Source: Treponema sp. | Lineage (GTDB): Bacteria; Spirochaetota; Spirochaetia; Treponematales; Breznakiellaceae | Reading direction: 5' to 3' | DNA: 19,895 nt | Assembly (NCBI GenBank): GCA_031268245.1 | Contig: JAIRXN010000005.1 | Span: forward strand, 1 to 19,895 | Part shown: in pieces, positions 1-6,453 of the stretch | How the letters are laid out: each line of letters opens with the position of its first letter | How positions within the stretch are numbered: the first letter of the stretch is position 1 | Notes under the pieces: model-generated | Told to the model about the DNA's origin: nothing | The model's input: the letters and a program-made list of their open reading frames with translations, nothing else | Databases searched by the model: none | Made by a program: the position numbers and the translations under genes

Positions 1-661
1 GGCTGTCTTCAATGGGGCCGGTAAAGAGGCCGGTAACTTCGCCCGGCCTTATTTCGTTTACAAAGTTGATGTCCAGCCGCATCCGGGAAGCCCTTTCCAG
101 GGTTTCACATTCTATGAGATCCTGAATCCACTGGATATAGCGGGTATTGTTTACGTGACCGTTGTAGTCTATATCCGAATAACGGGCTGTCCGTTCGGCG
201 GCCTTGGAGAGACCCGCCCTGACGGGGAGACCGGCGCCGCCGTCGATGAGGGCATCAAGCCCCTCGTTGAGAGACATGGTTGCCATGATCGCCTGGGGCC
301 GCAGGGGCCGCCGTTTTTCAATGTCTATGATGAGCCAGCCGCCCCGTCCCCGGACAATGGGGATGTCATTTTCGTCCCGGATATCGTAATCCCGGAGCGC
401 AAAAAGCTTCTCACTTCCCCGGGGCCAGGTTCGCAGAACAACCTTTTCACCGTAGCGGGGCCGCCTGTCAAACTGCACGGAGATGCGGGAAAGAATCCAG
501 ACCTGTCCCGTTTTCGCCATGGAATTCCGGCCTACACCCAAGGCTTCGGCATGGCTAATAGCAACTTCCTGGAAAAAGTCGAATGCAGAGGAAAGTGTAA
601 GCCGGTCGGAACGGTCAATAACCCCAAAACGCAGTTCCGTGTTTTCCCGCCAAATATTCAT
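1..661 (-). CDS. Acyl-ACP thioesterase (FatA/FatB-type), 3' end outside window
   Basis: The frame reads from ATG at 661 down to base 1 without a stop, giving 220 residues; the C-terminus lies outside the window. Members of this family hydrolyse acyl-ACP to release free fatty acid and end chain extension in the cytoplasm. It has the double hot-dog layout: a first hot-dog over roughly residues 5-130 and a second from about 155. The second carries YSDIDYNGHVNNTRYIQW (residues 161-178), the family's catalytic segment. D165, N167 and H169 match the plant FatB Asp-Asn-His, and E203 lies 34 residues after the histidine, where FatB has its catalytic Glu. A GAGG sits four bases upstream of the start. 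A TTGACA lies at 723-718 on this strand, but no good -10 pairs with it. The next gene upstream on the same strand ends 69 bases away. Family assignment is firm; chain-length specificity cannot be read. Confidence 0.9.
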   Translation of the reverse strand, partial: MNIWRENTELRFGVIDRSDRLTLSSAFDFFQEVAISHAEALGVGRNSMAKTGQVWILSRISVQFDRRPRYGEKVVLRTWPRGSEKLFALRDYDIRDENDIPIVRGRGGWLIIDIEKRRPLRPQAIMATMSLNEGLDALIDGGAGLPVRAGLSKAAERTARYSDIDYNGHVNNTRYIQWIQDLIECETLERASRMRLDINFVNEIRPGEVTGLFTGPIEDS

Positions 662-730
662 GAAACCTCGAATTTAATTTGAATGAAAACTTTTTCGACT
701 GGTTAAAAAATTCTGTATGTCAAGTTTAGC

Positions 731-1342
731 TTACCACTCCCGGGGTTTGAAGTCTTTCGGGACACTGATCCGTATCGTATCCCCCGATTGTTCTAATACA
801 AAAAAGCCGCTTTTGATGGCGAAGGATTTTACCTCCTCCGAGGCTATGGCTCCGGCCGCGGCCCCCAGCAGCTTTCGCTTGTCCTGATGTTCATCCGCAT
901 AGCTCCTCAGTTTTTCCATCCGTACAAGGTGGTCCCGCACATCATTATTCGTCAGGGTGGTCTTTACCTCCACCGCCAGGACGACATCCCCGTTTTCCAA
1001 CAGTATATCCACCTCGGCAATATACTCTCCCCGGGCATCCCGGTAGCGCACATTGGTGGCAGCCCTGCCGAAGGCATAACCGAGATGGTTGAACTTTTCC
1101 ATGATATTGGGGAAGATCATCTCTTCGATCAAATCGCCGAGCTTACTGCCCAATTTGCTAATCTTGCGGTCGGTTTCCCGCATTTGCAGGGCCGTTTCCT
1201 GCACTATACGGTCGGTTTCCTGCATTTTCCGGTCGGTTTGCAGGGCCATTTCTTGCATCTTGCGGTCCGTTTCCTGAAACATGGCCCAGACCTTCTCAAA
1301 GGTCAGCCCCATTACCGGTTCGCGTATGGTTTTTTCACTCAT
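731..1342 (-). CDS. DUF3782-like coiled-coil protein with PD-(D/E)XK nuclease-like fold
   Basis: This is a 203-residue protein. Residues about 15-65 form a charged coiled coil built from repeated TDRKM/QET units spaced 7, 11 and 14 residues apart. The C-terminal half has the restriction-endonuclease-like signature: an acidic strand ending EVDILLENGD, followed by VVLAVEVKT (Asp, then Glu-x-Lys). Related proteins, usually named DUF3782 or DUF3782-like, occur in many copies in some cyanobacteria, spirochaetes and thermophiles. Their function is not established, and nuclease activity is inferred from the fold only. It starts at ATG 1342 with only a weak purine tract upstream. A TTGACA-like box lies near 1370 on this strand without a convincing -10. 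The XRE regulator gene is the next gene upstream on the same strand, with a perfect inverted repeat between them. Confidence 0.72.
   Translation of the reverse strand: MSEKTIREPVMGLTFEKVWAMFQETDRKMQEMALQTDRKMQETDRIVQETALQMRETDRKISKLGSKLGDLIEEMIFPNIMEKFNHLGYAFGRAATNVRYRDARGEYIAEVDILLENGDVVLAVEVKTTLTNNDVRDHLVRMEKLRSYADEHQDKRKLLGAAAGAIASEEVKSFAIKSGFFVLEQSGDTIRISVPKDFKPREW
1167..1281 (-). repeat. Imperfect repeats encoding heptad/hendecad coiled coil
   Basis: Read on the plus strand, the motif CGGTCGG or CGGTCCG, followed by TTT, begins at 1167, 1209, 1230 and 1263. The spacings are 42, 21 and 33 bases, that is two heptads, one heptad and one hendecad. The array stays in frame and codes the TDRKM/TDRIV/TDRKI coiled-coil units of the DUF3782-like protein. 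Such arrays can change copy number by slippage without breaking the frame. Confidence 0.7.
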
Positions 1343-1426
1343 AAGGGAAACTTACTTTATTGTTGTATAGTTGTCAAGAAAACGGCATCTAGAGTCTTGT
1401 CGATGAGTTTGACCGTTGGCAGGAAA

Positions 1427-1467
1427 TAGACTTGTTCAGTAACCCGGTTGGTTACTGAACAAGTCTA
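1427..1467. repeat. Perfect 18-bp inverted repeat, 5-nt loop
   Basis: The left arm TAGACTTGTTCAGTAACC (1427-1444) and right arm GGTTACTGAACAAGTCTA (1450-1467) are exact reverse complements separated by five bases. The repeat starts 29 bases past the stop codon of the XRE gene and lies upstream of the DUF3782-like gene, both read leftwards. It could stop transcription from the XRE gene, but no long T tract follows in that direction (only TATTTCC). It could also be an operator or an interspersed palindrome of the genome. The symmetry is certain; the role is open. Confidence 0.75.
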
Positions 1468-1495
1468 ATAATTCAAGAGACGCCATGTATTGATA

Positions 1496-1801
1496 CTAAT
1501 AATCGTTGATGATTTTAACCAGGGCGGAGCGTATCCGATCGGCCATTTCCTGCTTTTGAGTATAACTCAACCGCTGCCGGCCTTCCGATGGAGGCTCGTT
1601 CTTGAACAAATGAACCGCCTCTATACCAAGGGCCGAGGCAATACGTTCCACCATGAGCAAAGATGGGCTTTTTTTCCCCTTTTCCAGTTCAGAAATATAG
1701 GTCTGGGCAGATTCACATTCTTCGGCAAGTTCCAGTTGAGAAATTTTTCGCAGTTTCCGGTATTCCTTTAGGTTTGCAATAAAAAGTTCCTGTAAGTTCA
1801 T
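1496..1801 (-). CDS. Small XRE-family HTH transcriptional regulator
   Basis: A 101-residue protein read from ATG at 1801; a GTG three codons further upstream is possible but less likely. Residues about 8-65 form an XRE/Cro-C1 helix-turn-helix: KLRKISQLELAEECE as the first helices, then AQTYISELEKGKKSPSLL, the usual recognition helix and turn, and VERIASALGI. The roughly 35-residue tail (FKNEPPSEGRQRLSYTQKQ...) is basic and has no recognisable domain. The protein should bind DNA as a dimer. It is divergent from a lipoprotein gene and the two promoters overlap, so autoregulation and control of the lipoprotein gene is the simplest reading. Its ligand or signal is unknown. Confidence 0.85.
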   Translation of the reverse strand: MNLQELFIANLKEYRKLRKISQLELAEECESAQTYISELEKGKKSPSLLMVERIASALGIEAVHLFKNEPPSEGRQRLSYTQKQEMADRIRSALVKIINDY

Positions 1802-1852
1802 CGTGCCCACCCGGGTTCCGCTTTGAATGTCCCATATATTTCCATGTTTTAA

Positions 1853-1881
1853 ATGCTATAGGCTATTGAAAATCTTGACAA
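1853..1881 (-). promoter_or_regulatory. Promoter of the XRE regulator gene
   Basis: Reading leftwards, TTGTCA (1881-1876) is followed after 17 bases by TAGCAT (1858-1853). This gives a leader of roughly 45 bases before ATG 1801. The -35 overlaps that of the opposite promoter by five bases, so RNA polymerase can probably occupy only one at a time. Confidence 0.45.
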
Positions 1882-1903
1882 AGAGCTATTAGCTGTTTAT
1901 TAT
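1875..1903 (+). promoter_or_regulatory. Near-consensus sigma-70 promoter of the lipoprotein gene
   Basis: A perfect TTGACA (1875-1880), a 17-base spacer and TATTAT (1898-1903) make one of the best promoters in the window. The predicted transcription start is near 1910, giving a leader of about 144 bases before the lipoprotein ATG at 2054. The spacer contains the palindrome at 1884-1894. Confidence 0.65.
1884..1894. promoter_or_regulatory. Candidate operator inside the promoter spacer
   Basis: AGCTATTAGCT is an exact 5+1+5 palindrome lying between the -35 and -10 of the plus-strand promoter. Similar sequences occur at 1854-1864 (TGCTATAGGCT) and near 1914-1923 (ACTTATAGCT). Their right half-sites start at 1860, 1890 and 1919, about 30 bases apart or close to three DNA turns, so they face the same side. 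The XRE protein encoded next door is the likely binder (inference). Confidence 0.4.
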
Positions 1904-1973
1904 TATTTTAATTACTTATAGCTGATATTTTGAAAACAATCTCCAAAGAAGGGGAAAGTACAGAAATCAGCGC

Positions 1974-2039
1974 GCCGCCCCTGTGGGTAGGCATCTTTTT
2001 GGGGGCAAAAGCCCTCGCCGTGTATGGAAAACCATACAC
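1974..2039 (+). promoter_or_regulatory. Structured leader of the lipoprotein mRNA, possible attenuator
   Basis: Three hairpins follow one another in the leader. The first pairs GCC-CCC with GGG-GGC (1974-1992) and is followed by ATCTTTTT, like a weak intrinsic terminator. The second is GGGC-AAAA-GCCC (2003-2014). The third has arms GTGTATGG (2020-2027) and CCATACAC (2032-2039) around AAAA and ends one base before the AAGGAG ribosome binding site. GCCCC at 1977-1981 can pair instead with GGGGC at 2002-2006, which would undo the first two hairpins. No known riboswitch class is recognised. Confidence 0.35.
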
Positions 2040-2053
2040 AAAGGAGCGTTTCT

Positions 2054-2467
2054 ATGAAACGGAACATCTTCACAAAATCCCTGGTGTTGCTTCTGAGGAT
2101 TATCACCATCGTAGCGCTAACCGGATTCTCCCTGGCGGGCTGTAAAACTGACGCGGGCGATGGTGGCGACGGCGGTGGCGACATTCCTAGTGAGCTTGTC
2201 GCAATCTGGTATTTTGATTTCAATGGAAATGGAGTAGTTGATGAAGGTGAGGATATTACACCCGCGTATGAATTCAAGGCCGACGGAACTTTGTTGGTGG
2301 CAGGCGTGAGTGGGTACTCCTTCACTGTCAACGGCGATAAAATTACCCTGGTGGCTGCCGGCGTGGCGGCGGCTGATTCGATAACGTTTAAAATTGAGGG
2401 GAAAAAACTTACCCTTAACGGCAGTCAGGCTTCCGGTTTTGTGGCAGGAAACTACGCGAAGAAATAA
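2054..2467 (+). CDS. Small lipoprotein with an EF-hand-like loop
   Basis: The start is ATG 2054, seven bases after AAGGAG (2041-2046); an in-frame ATG at 2024 has no ribosome binding site and falls inside the leader hairpin. The product is 137 residues. It opens with a signal peptide (MKRNIFTK, then a hydrophobic stretch) ending in the lipobox SLAGC with the lipidated Cys at residue 30. A Gly/Asp-rich linker follows. WYFDFNGNGVVDEGED contains D-x-N-x-N-G-x-x-D-x-x-E, the spacing of a calcium-binding EF-hand loop. The rest (YEFKADGTLLV, GYSFTVNGDKITL, ITFKIEGKKLTLNG) looks like short antiparallel strands, similar to small lipocalin-like lipoproteins common in treponemes. It is probably anchored to a membrane facing the periplasm or outside. 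Function unknown; calcium binding is inferred from the motif. Confidence 0.85.
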   Translation: MKRNIFTKSLVLLLRIITIVALTGFSLAGCKTDAGDGGDGGGDIPSELVAIWYFDFNGNGVVDEGEDITPAYEFKADGTLLVAGVSGYSFTVNGDKITLVAAGVAAADSITFKIEGKKLTLNGSQASGFVAGNYAKK

Positions 2468-2529
2468 CCGGGGCCGGTAAGATGACGACCGGGCCCTCCG
2501 AGAGACGCGGATCGCCCTGGATTTTTGCG

Positions 2530-2574
2530 GGGCGGCAGGCGGGTATGACCGCCTGCCGCCCTTTGTTTTTTTTT
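2530..2574 (+). terminator. Strong intrinsic terminator of the lipoprotein gene
   Basis: Arms GGGCGGCAGGCGG (2530-2542) and CCGCCTGCCGCCC (2549-2561) pair perfectly over 13 bp around a six-base loop. They are followed by TTTGTTTTTTTTT. This separates the lipoprotein unit from the rhamnosidase gene. Confidence 0.93.
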
Positions 2575-2660
2575 GTACCAAAACGGTACGCAAAATGCCT
2601 GTTTTAAGGGTGTCGGTTTGCGGCACGAAGCTCGTGAAAGGGCTTCTATTCCATACTCCA

Positions 2661-2689
2661 TTGTCAGTTTTGTTTTATCCATTTACAAT
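2661..2689 (+). promoter_or_regulatory. Promoter of the rhamnosidase gene
   Basis: TTGTCA (2661-2666), 17 bases, then TACAAT (2684-2689) gives a predicted start near 2696 and a leader of about 33 bases carrying GGAGG (2719-2723). It lies directly after the preceding terminator. A small palindrome, GTACC-AAAAC-GGTAC (2575-2589), lies further upstream. Confidence 0.6.
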
Positions 2690-2728
2690 AGTGAAAATTT
2701 GATTTGCAATAGATTATCGGAGGCATAT

Positions 2729-5389
2729 ATGATAAAGGCAGTTCAGCTTCGTACCGAGTACCGCGAAAATCCGCTGGGGCTCTATACCGGGACGCCCCGT
2801 TTCGGTTGGAAAATTGAGTCGGATAAGCAGAATGTCCTGCAGGGCGCCTATAGTCTGCAGATCTCTTCCTTTGGAGACTTTCATGCCGAACTTTGGGAGT
2901 CCGGGAAAATTGATTCAGGGGAATCGCAGTTTGTTTCCTGCAAGGGTTTGAGTTTTGCGTCCTTTGAGAAGAAATTCTGGCGGGTAAAGATTTGGGATAA
3001 TCTGGGCGAAGAGAGTCCCTGGAGTGAAAGCGCATGGTTTGAAGTTTCCATGCTGAAACAGGATGAATGGAAGGCGGTGTTTATCAGCGCGGAAGATGAA
3101 AATGCCGGAGCCGTCTCCGAGGGGACGGCGCTGCGTAGGGAATTCAATCTCTCCAAAAAGATAAAATCCGCCCGTTTATATGCATCCGCCAAGGGGATCT
3201 ACGAAGCTTGGTGCAACGGGACAAGGGCGGGGGATGAAAGGCTTACGCCGGGCTTTACCGAATATGGAAGCCGGATTCTCTTCCGGACTTTTGATGTGAC
3301 TGCCGCGCTTAAGCAGGGGCCCAATGCGCTGGGCTTCATGGTTGGCCCCGGATGGTACAAGGGAGACATGGCCGGCTGGATGGGTAACCGGAACTGTTTC
3401 GGCACACGCACCGCCATTATCGCCCAGCTCCGGGTAGTTTATGAAGATGATACGGTGGAACTTGTCTGCAGCGACGGTAACTGGAAATGCAATAAGGCCC
3501 CGGTGCTTTACTCGGAGATCTATCACGGCGAAGTCTATGACGCACAGAAGGAAGAGCGGGGCTGGAGTGAAGCCGGTTTTACGGAGCAGGGCTGGAAACC
3601 GGTATATATAGAAAGCAATGACATTTCCATGCTAAGGGCGGCAGACGGACTTCCCGTTAAGGAACAGGAACATTTCAAGGCCCTCTCTCTCTTTACCACC
3701 CCCGGCGGAGACCGGGTTATCGACTTTGGGCAGAATATTTCAGGCTATGTACGCTTTACCGTGAGCGGCAAGGCCGGCGACAGGGTAAAGATACGCCATG
3801 CGGAGATTCTTGACGCACAAGGCAACTTTTACACCGAAAACCTGAGGAAGGCCCGGCAGACCATTGAGTATAGCCTCCGGGGCGGAGGGGCGGAAAGCTA
3901 TAGTCCGCATTTTACCTTTCAGGGTTTCCGTTACATTGCGGTTGATGAGTGGCCCGGAAACCTTGACATGAACAGTTTTGAAGCAATTGCGGTCTATTCG
4001 GACATGAGGCCCACGGGAAGTTTTACATCTTCCAGCGAACTTTTGAACCGGTTTGTGATCAATACCGCATGGAGCATGAAGGATAATTTTGTGGATATTC
4101 CCACCGATTGCCCCCAGAGGGATGAACGGCTGGGCTGGACGGGGGATGCGCAGATATTCTGCCGTTCGGCAAGTTTTCTTATGGAAGCGGCCCCCTTCTT
4201 CAGAAAGTGGCTCCGGGATGTGGCGGTTTCCCAGCTTCCCGACGGCAGGGTGCCCCATGTGGTACCCAACGTGCTCAAGGGCTATCAGCACGGGGATTCG
4301 GAACAGGATGAACCTGCCGGAGCAACCGCATGGGCGGATGCGGAGGTGATCATTCCCTGGACTATGTACAGGTACTTTGGAGACAGGGCCATCCTGGAAG
4401 AGCAGTACCCATCCATGAAGAAGTGGGTAGACTATATCCGGGGAGTTGCCGAAGGCGGAACGCTCTTCAATACGGGCTTCCATTTCGGCGACTGGGTTGC
4501 GCTGGATGCCAAAGAGGGAAGCTATCTGGGCGCCACCCCTAACGATCTCTCCGCTACCGCCTTCTATGCTTATTCGACAGAATTACTGTCAAAGAGCGCC
4601 GCCCTTCTGGGCAAAAAGGAAGATGCCGAAACGTATGAAAAACTTCACCGGAAGATTGCCGCCTCGTTTGGGGAGGAATTCTTTAGCCCCAGGGGCCGCA
4701 TCGCCGCCCGGACTCAGACCGCCTGTATACTCTCACTTTACTTTGATCTCTGTCCCCCCCATGCCCGCAAGAGGACGCTGGATACCCTGGTGGAACTCCT
4801 CAAGGAAAACACCAATCACCTGACCACAGGTTTTCTGGGAACCCCCTTTGCCTGCCGGGTACTGGCGGATAACGGGAGGCCGGATCTGGCCTATGAACTT
4901 CTGTCCAAGGAAGACTTCCCAAGCTGGCTCTACCAGGTAACCAAGGGGGCTACCACCATCTGGGAACACTGGGACGGCCTCAAGCCCGATGGAACCATGT
5001 GGAGCGCCGATATGAATTCTTTCAACCATTACGCATACGGCGCGGTCTGCGACTGGATCTTCAGTTCCGTGGGCGGTCTTGACACCGACAGTGACGCTGT
5101 CGGCTTCAAGAAGGCTCTCATAAAACCCCTGCCCGGCGGCCCCCTCGCCTGGGCGGAAACAAACTATGAATCCGCCTACGGTCTCTTTTCGGTACGCTGG
5201 GAAAAATCGGACAATGGGTTGAAGGTGGACGTAAAGGCGCCCCACAATACTACTGCGCTTCTGATACTGCCTGAGGCAAAAGCGGGAACCATGGGCGGGA
5301 TTGAATTCAGTCCTGCCGAAGGCGGGGCCCGCGCGGAACTTGGTTCGGGAGAGTATTCGTTCAGTTATCTTTATAAGGGGCAGGCGTGA
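2729..5389 (+). CDS. Alpha-L-rhamnosidase, GH78 family, cytoplasmic
   Basis: The start is ATG 2729, five bases after GGAGG; the open frame extends upstream to 2573 but that part overlaps the promoter. The 886-residue length is normal for GH78, which releases terminal alpha-L-rhamnose from glycosides. After N-terminal beta domains comes the rhamnosidase N-domain (KKIKSARLYASAKGIYEAWCNG, in pieces over about residues 150-260). A beta domain with VIDFGQNISGYV follows, then the (alpha/alpha)6 catalytic barrel. DCPQRDERLGWTGD begins at D460 and contains E466, W470 and D473, matching D630, E636, W640 and D643 of Streptomyces SaRha78A; E466 would be the general acid. TTIWEHWD supplies E746, matching the general base E895. 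There is no signal peptide, so the substrate must enter the cell. It is transcribed alone and converges with the dus gene. The natural substrate is unknown. Confidence 0.93.
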   Translation: MIKAVQLRTEYRENPLGLYTGTPRFGWKIESDKQNVLQGAYSLQISSFGDFHAELWESGKIDSGESQFVSCKGLSFASFEKKFWRVKIWDNLGEESPWSESAWFEVSMLKQDEWKAVFISAEDENAGAVSEGTALRREFNLSKKIKSARLYASAKGIYEAWCNGTRAGDERLTPGFTEYGSRILFRTFDVTAALKQGPNALGFMVGPGWYKGDMAGWMGNRNCFGTRTAIIAQLRVVYEDDTVELVCSDGNWKCNKAPVLYSEIYHGEVYDAQKEERGWSEAGFTEQGWKPVYIESNDISMLRAADGLPVKEQEHFKALSLFTTPGGDRVIDFGQNISGYVRFTVSGKAGDRVKIRHAEILDAQGNFYTENLRKARQTIEYSLRGGGAESYSPHFTFQGFRYIAVDEWPGNLDMNSFEAIAVYSDMRPTGSFTSSSELLNRFVINTAWSMKDNFVDIPTDCPQRDERLGWTGDAQIFCRSASFLMEAAPFFRKWLRDVAVSQLPDGRVPHVVPNVLKGYQHGDSEQDEPAGATAWADAEVIIPWTMYRYFGDRAILEEQYPSMKKWVDYIRGVAEGGTLFNTGFHFGDWVALDAKEGSYLGATPNDLSATAFYAYSTELLSKSAALLGKKEDAETYEKLHRKIAASFGEEFFSPRGRIAARTQTACILSLYFDLCPPHARKRTLDTLVELLKENTNHLTTGFLGTPFACRVLADNGRPDLAYELLSKEDFPSWLYQVTKGATTIWEHWDGLKPDGTMWSADMNSFNHYAYGAVCDWIFSSVGGLDTDSDAVGFKKALIKPLPGGPLAWAETNYESAYGLFSVRWEKSDNGLKVDVKAPHNTTALLILPEAKAGTMGGIEFSPAEGGARAELGSGEYSFSYLYKGQA

Positions 5390-5439
5390 AGTAGATTCAG
5401 GTTGACAGGTCAATGTAGACACATGAGATTGTTCTTCAT

Positions 5440-6453
5440 TTAAATCTCCAGACCCGCTCCCTTAAAAATTTCCCTGTAGCGGGAAACGCTGTCCCCGTGA
5501 ACCAGGCGATTCCGCAGGGCAGCGCCCCCGGGAAAGCCTTTTGTGTAGGCGCAGAAATGCTTCCGCATCTCAAAGCAGGCATGTTTTTCTCCCATATCTT
5601 TGGCAAGGAGTTCCAGTTGGCACAGTCCTGTCCGAATCCGCTCCTCCATGGACGGCGGGGTAAAGGAACCTGTCGTAAGGTAGGACTTTGCGGTCTTGAA
5701 TATAAAAGGATTACCCATAAGCCCCCTTGCAAACATCACCGCGGCGCAGCCTGTTGAAGAGAGCATGTTTTCCGCATCCTGGGGCGTATAGAGATCCCCG
5801 GAACCGGTGACAGGCGCCGGAATTTGGGAGGCCAGTTCCCCTATGGCATCCCAGTCCGCCCTGCCGCCGTATAGCTGGGCCCTTGTCCTGCCGTGGAGGC
5901 TCACCATAGCCGCTCCGGCTGCCACGGCCGCACGGGCGCATTCCATGTAGTTAATGGAATGAGAATCCCATCCGAGCCTCAGCTTGATGCTCACCGGGAT
6001 TTTCCCCGGATACGCCCCTGCGGCCTTCACCACTGCTTCCACGATTTGCCCCAGCCTTTCAGGATCCTTCATCAGGGCGGCGCCCGCGCCGAGTTTATTT
6101 ACCTTGGGTACCGGGCAGCCCGCATTGATGTCTATTGCGGAAGGCCCCCAGGGGCCCAGAAGAGCGGCCGCCATTCCCATGCGTTCAGGGTCGGTTCCGA
6201 AAAGCTGGATTGCGTAGTGCCTTTCCCCTTCGGCCTTGCGGAGCAGCCGGTCTACAACACTTCCGTCTCCCGGTTTTGCGCCGCTGCGGATCACCGATTC
6301 GGCGGATACCAACTCTGTAAAGGAAAAATCGGCCCCCTGTTCCGCACAGATCGCCCTAAAGTCCCTGTCCGTATACCCGGCTACCGGGGCCAGAAAGAGG
6401 TTGCCATCCAGGGAAAGGCTGCCGATTGCAAGCGGACGATAGAGATTCTTCAA
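5440..6453 (-). CDS. dusB: tRNA-dihydrouridine synthase (DusB-type)
   Basis: This FMN enzyme reduces uridine to dihydrouridine in tRNA D-loops using NADPH. The 337-residue protein has the family signatures: NLFLAPVAGYTDRDFR near the N-terminus (FMN site), INAGCPVPKV with the catalytic C113, KLRLGWD, and SLHGRTRAQLYGGRADW with H187. The C-terminal helical tRNA-binding domain is present (KHACFEMRKHFCAYTKGFPGG). The start is TTG at 6453, directly after the TAA of tatD and in the same reading frame (TAA TTG), with no obvious Shine-Dalgarno sequence, so reinitiation after tatD is likely. No ATG lies near the N-terminus expected from the family. It shares the tatD promoter and converges with the rhamnosidase gene 50 bases away. 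No terminator is seen between the two. Confidence 0.93.
   Translation of the reverse strand: MKNLYRPLAIGSLSLDGNLFLAPVAGYTDRDFRAICAEQGADFSFTELVSAESVIRSGAKPGDGSVVDRLLRKAEGERHYAIQLFGTDPERMGMAAALLGPWGPSAIDINAGCPVPKVNKLGAGAALMKDPERLGQIVEAVVKAAGAYPGKIPVSIKLRLGWDSHSINYMECARAAVAAGAAMVSLHGRTRAQLYGGRADWDAIGELASQIPAPVTGSGDLYTPQDAENMLSSTGCAAVMFARGLMGNPFIFKTAKSYLTTGSFTPPSMEERIRTGLCQLELLAKDMGEKHACFEMRKHFCAYTKGFPGGAALRNRLVHGDSVSRYREIFKGAGLEI

Noticed and set aside
155..682. Plus-strand open frame of 175 codons
   Set aside because: Antisense of the acyl-ACP thioesterase, which carries its full catalytic motif on the minus strand.
887..1429. Plus-strand open frame of 180 codons
   Set aside because: Antisense of the coiled-coil DUF3782-like protein; its repetitive residues simply mirror the repeats there.
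1930..2145. Open frame of 71 codons across the lipoprotein leader
   Set aside because: It starts with TTG, has no clear ribosome binding site and overlaps the lipoprotein start in another frame; the leader hairpins account for the sequence.
2573..2728. N-terminal extension of the rhamnosidase by 52 codons
   Set aside because: It overlaps the preceding terminator T tract and the gene's own promoter; ATG 2729 has GGAGG at proper spacing and fits the family N-terminus.
5390..5439. Possible terminator between the rhamnosidase and dus genes
   Set aside because: Only a 5-bp TTGAC/GTCAA repeat (5402-5413) is present, without a T tract on either side.
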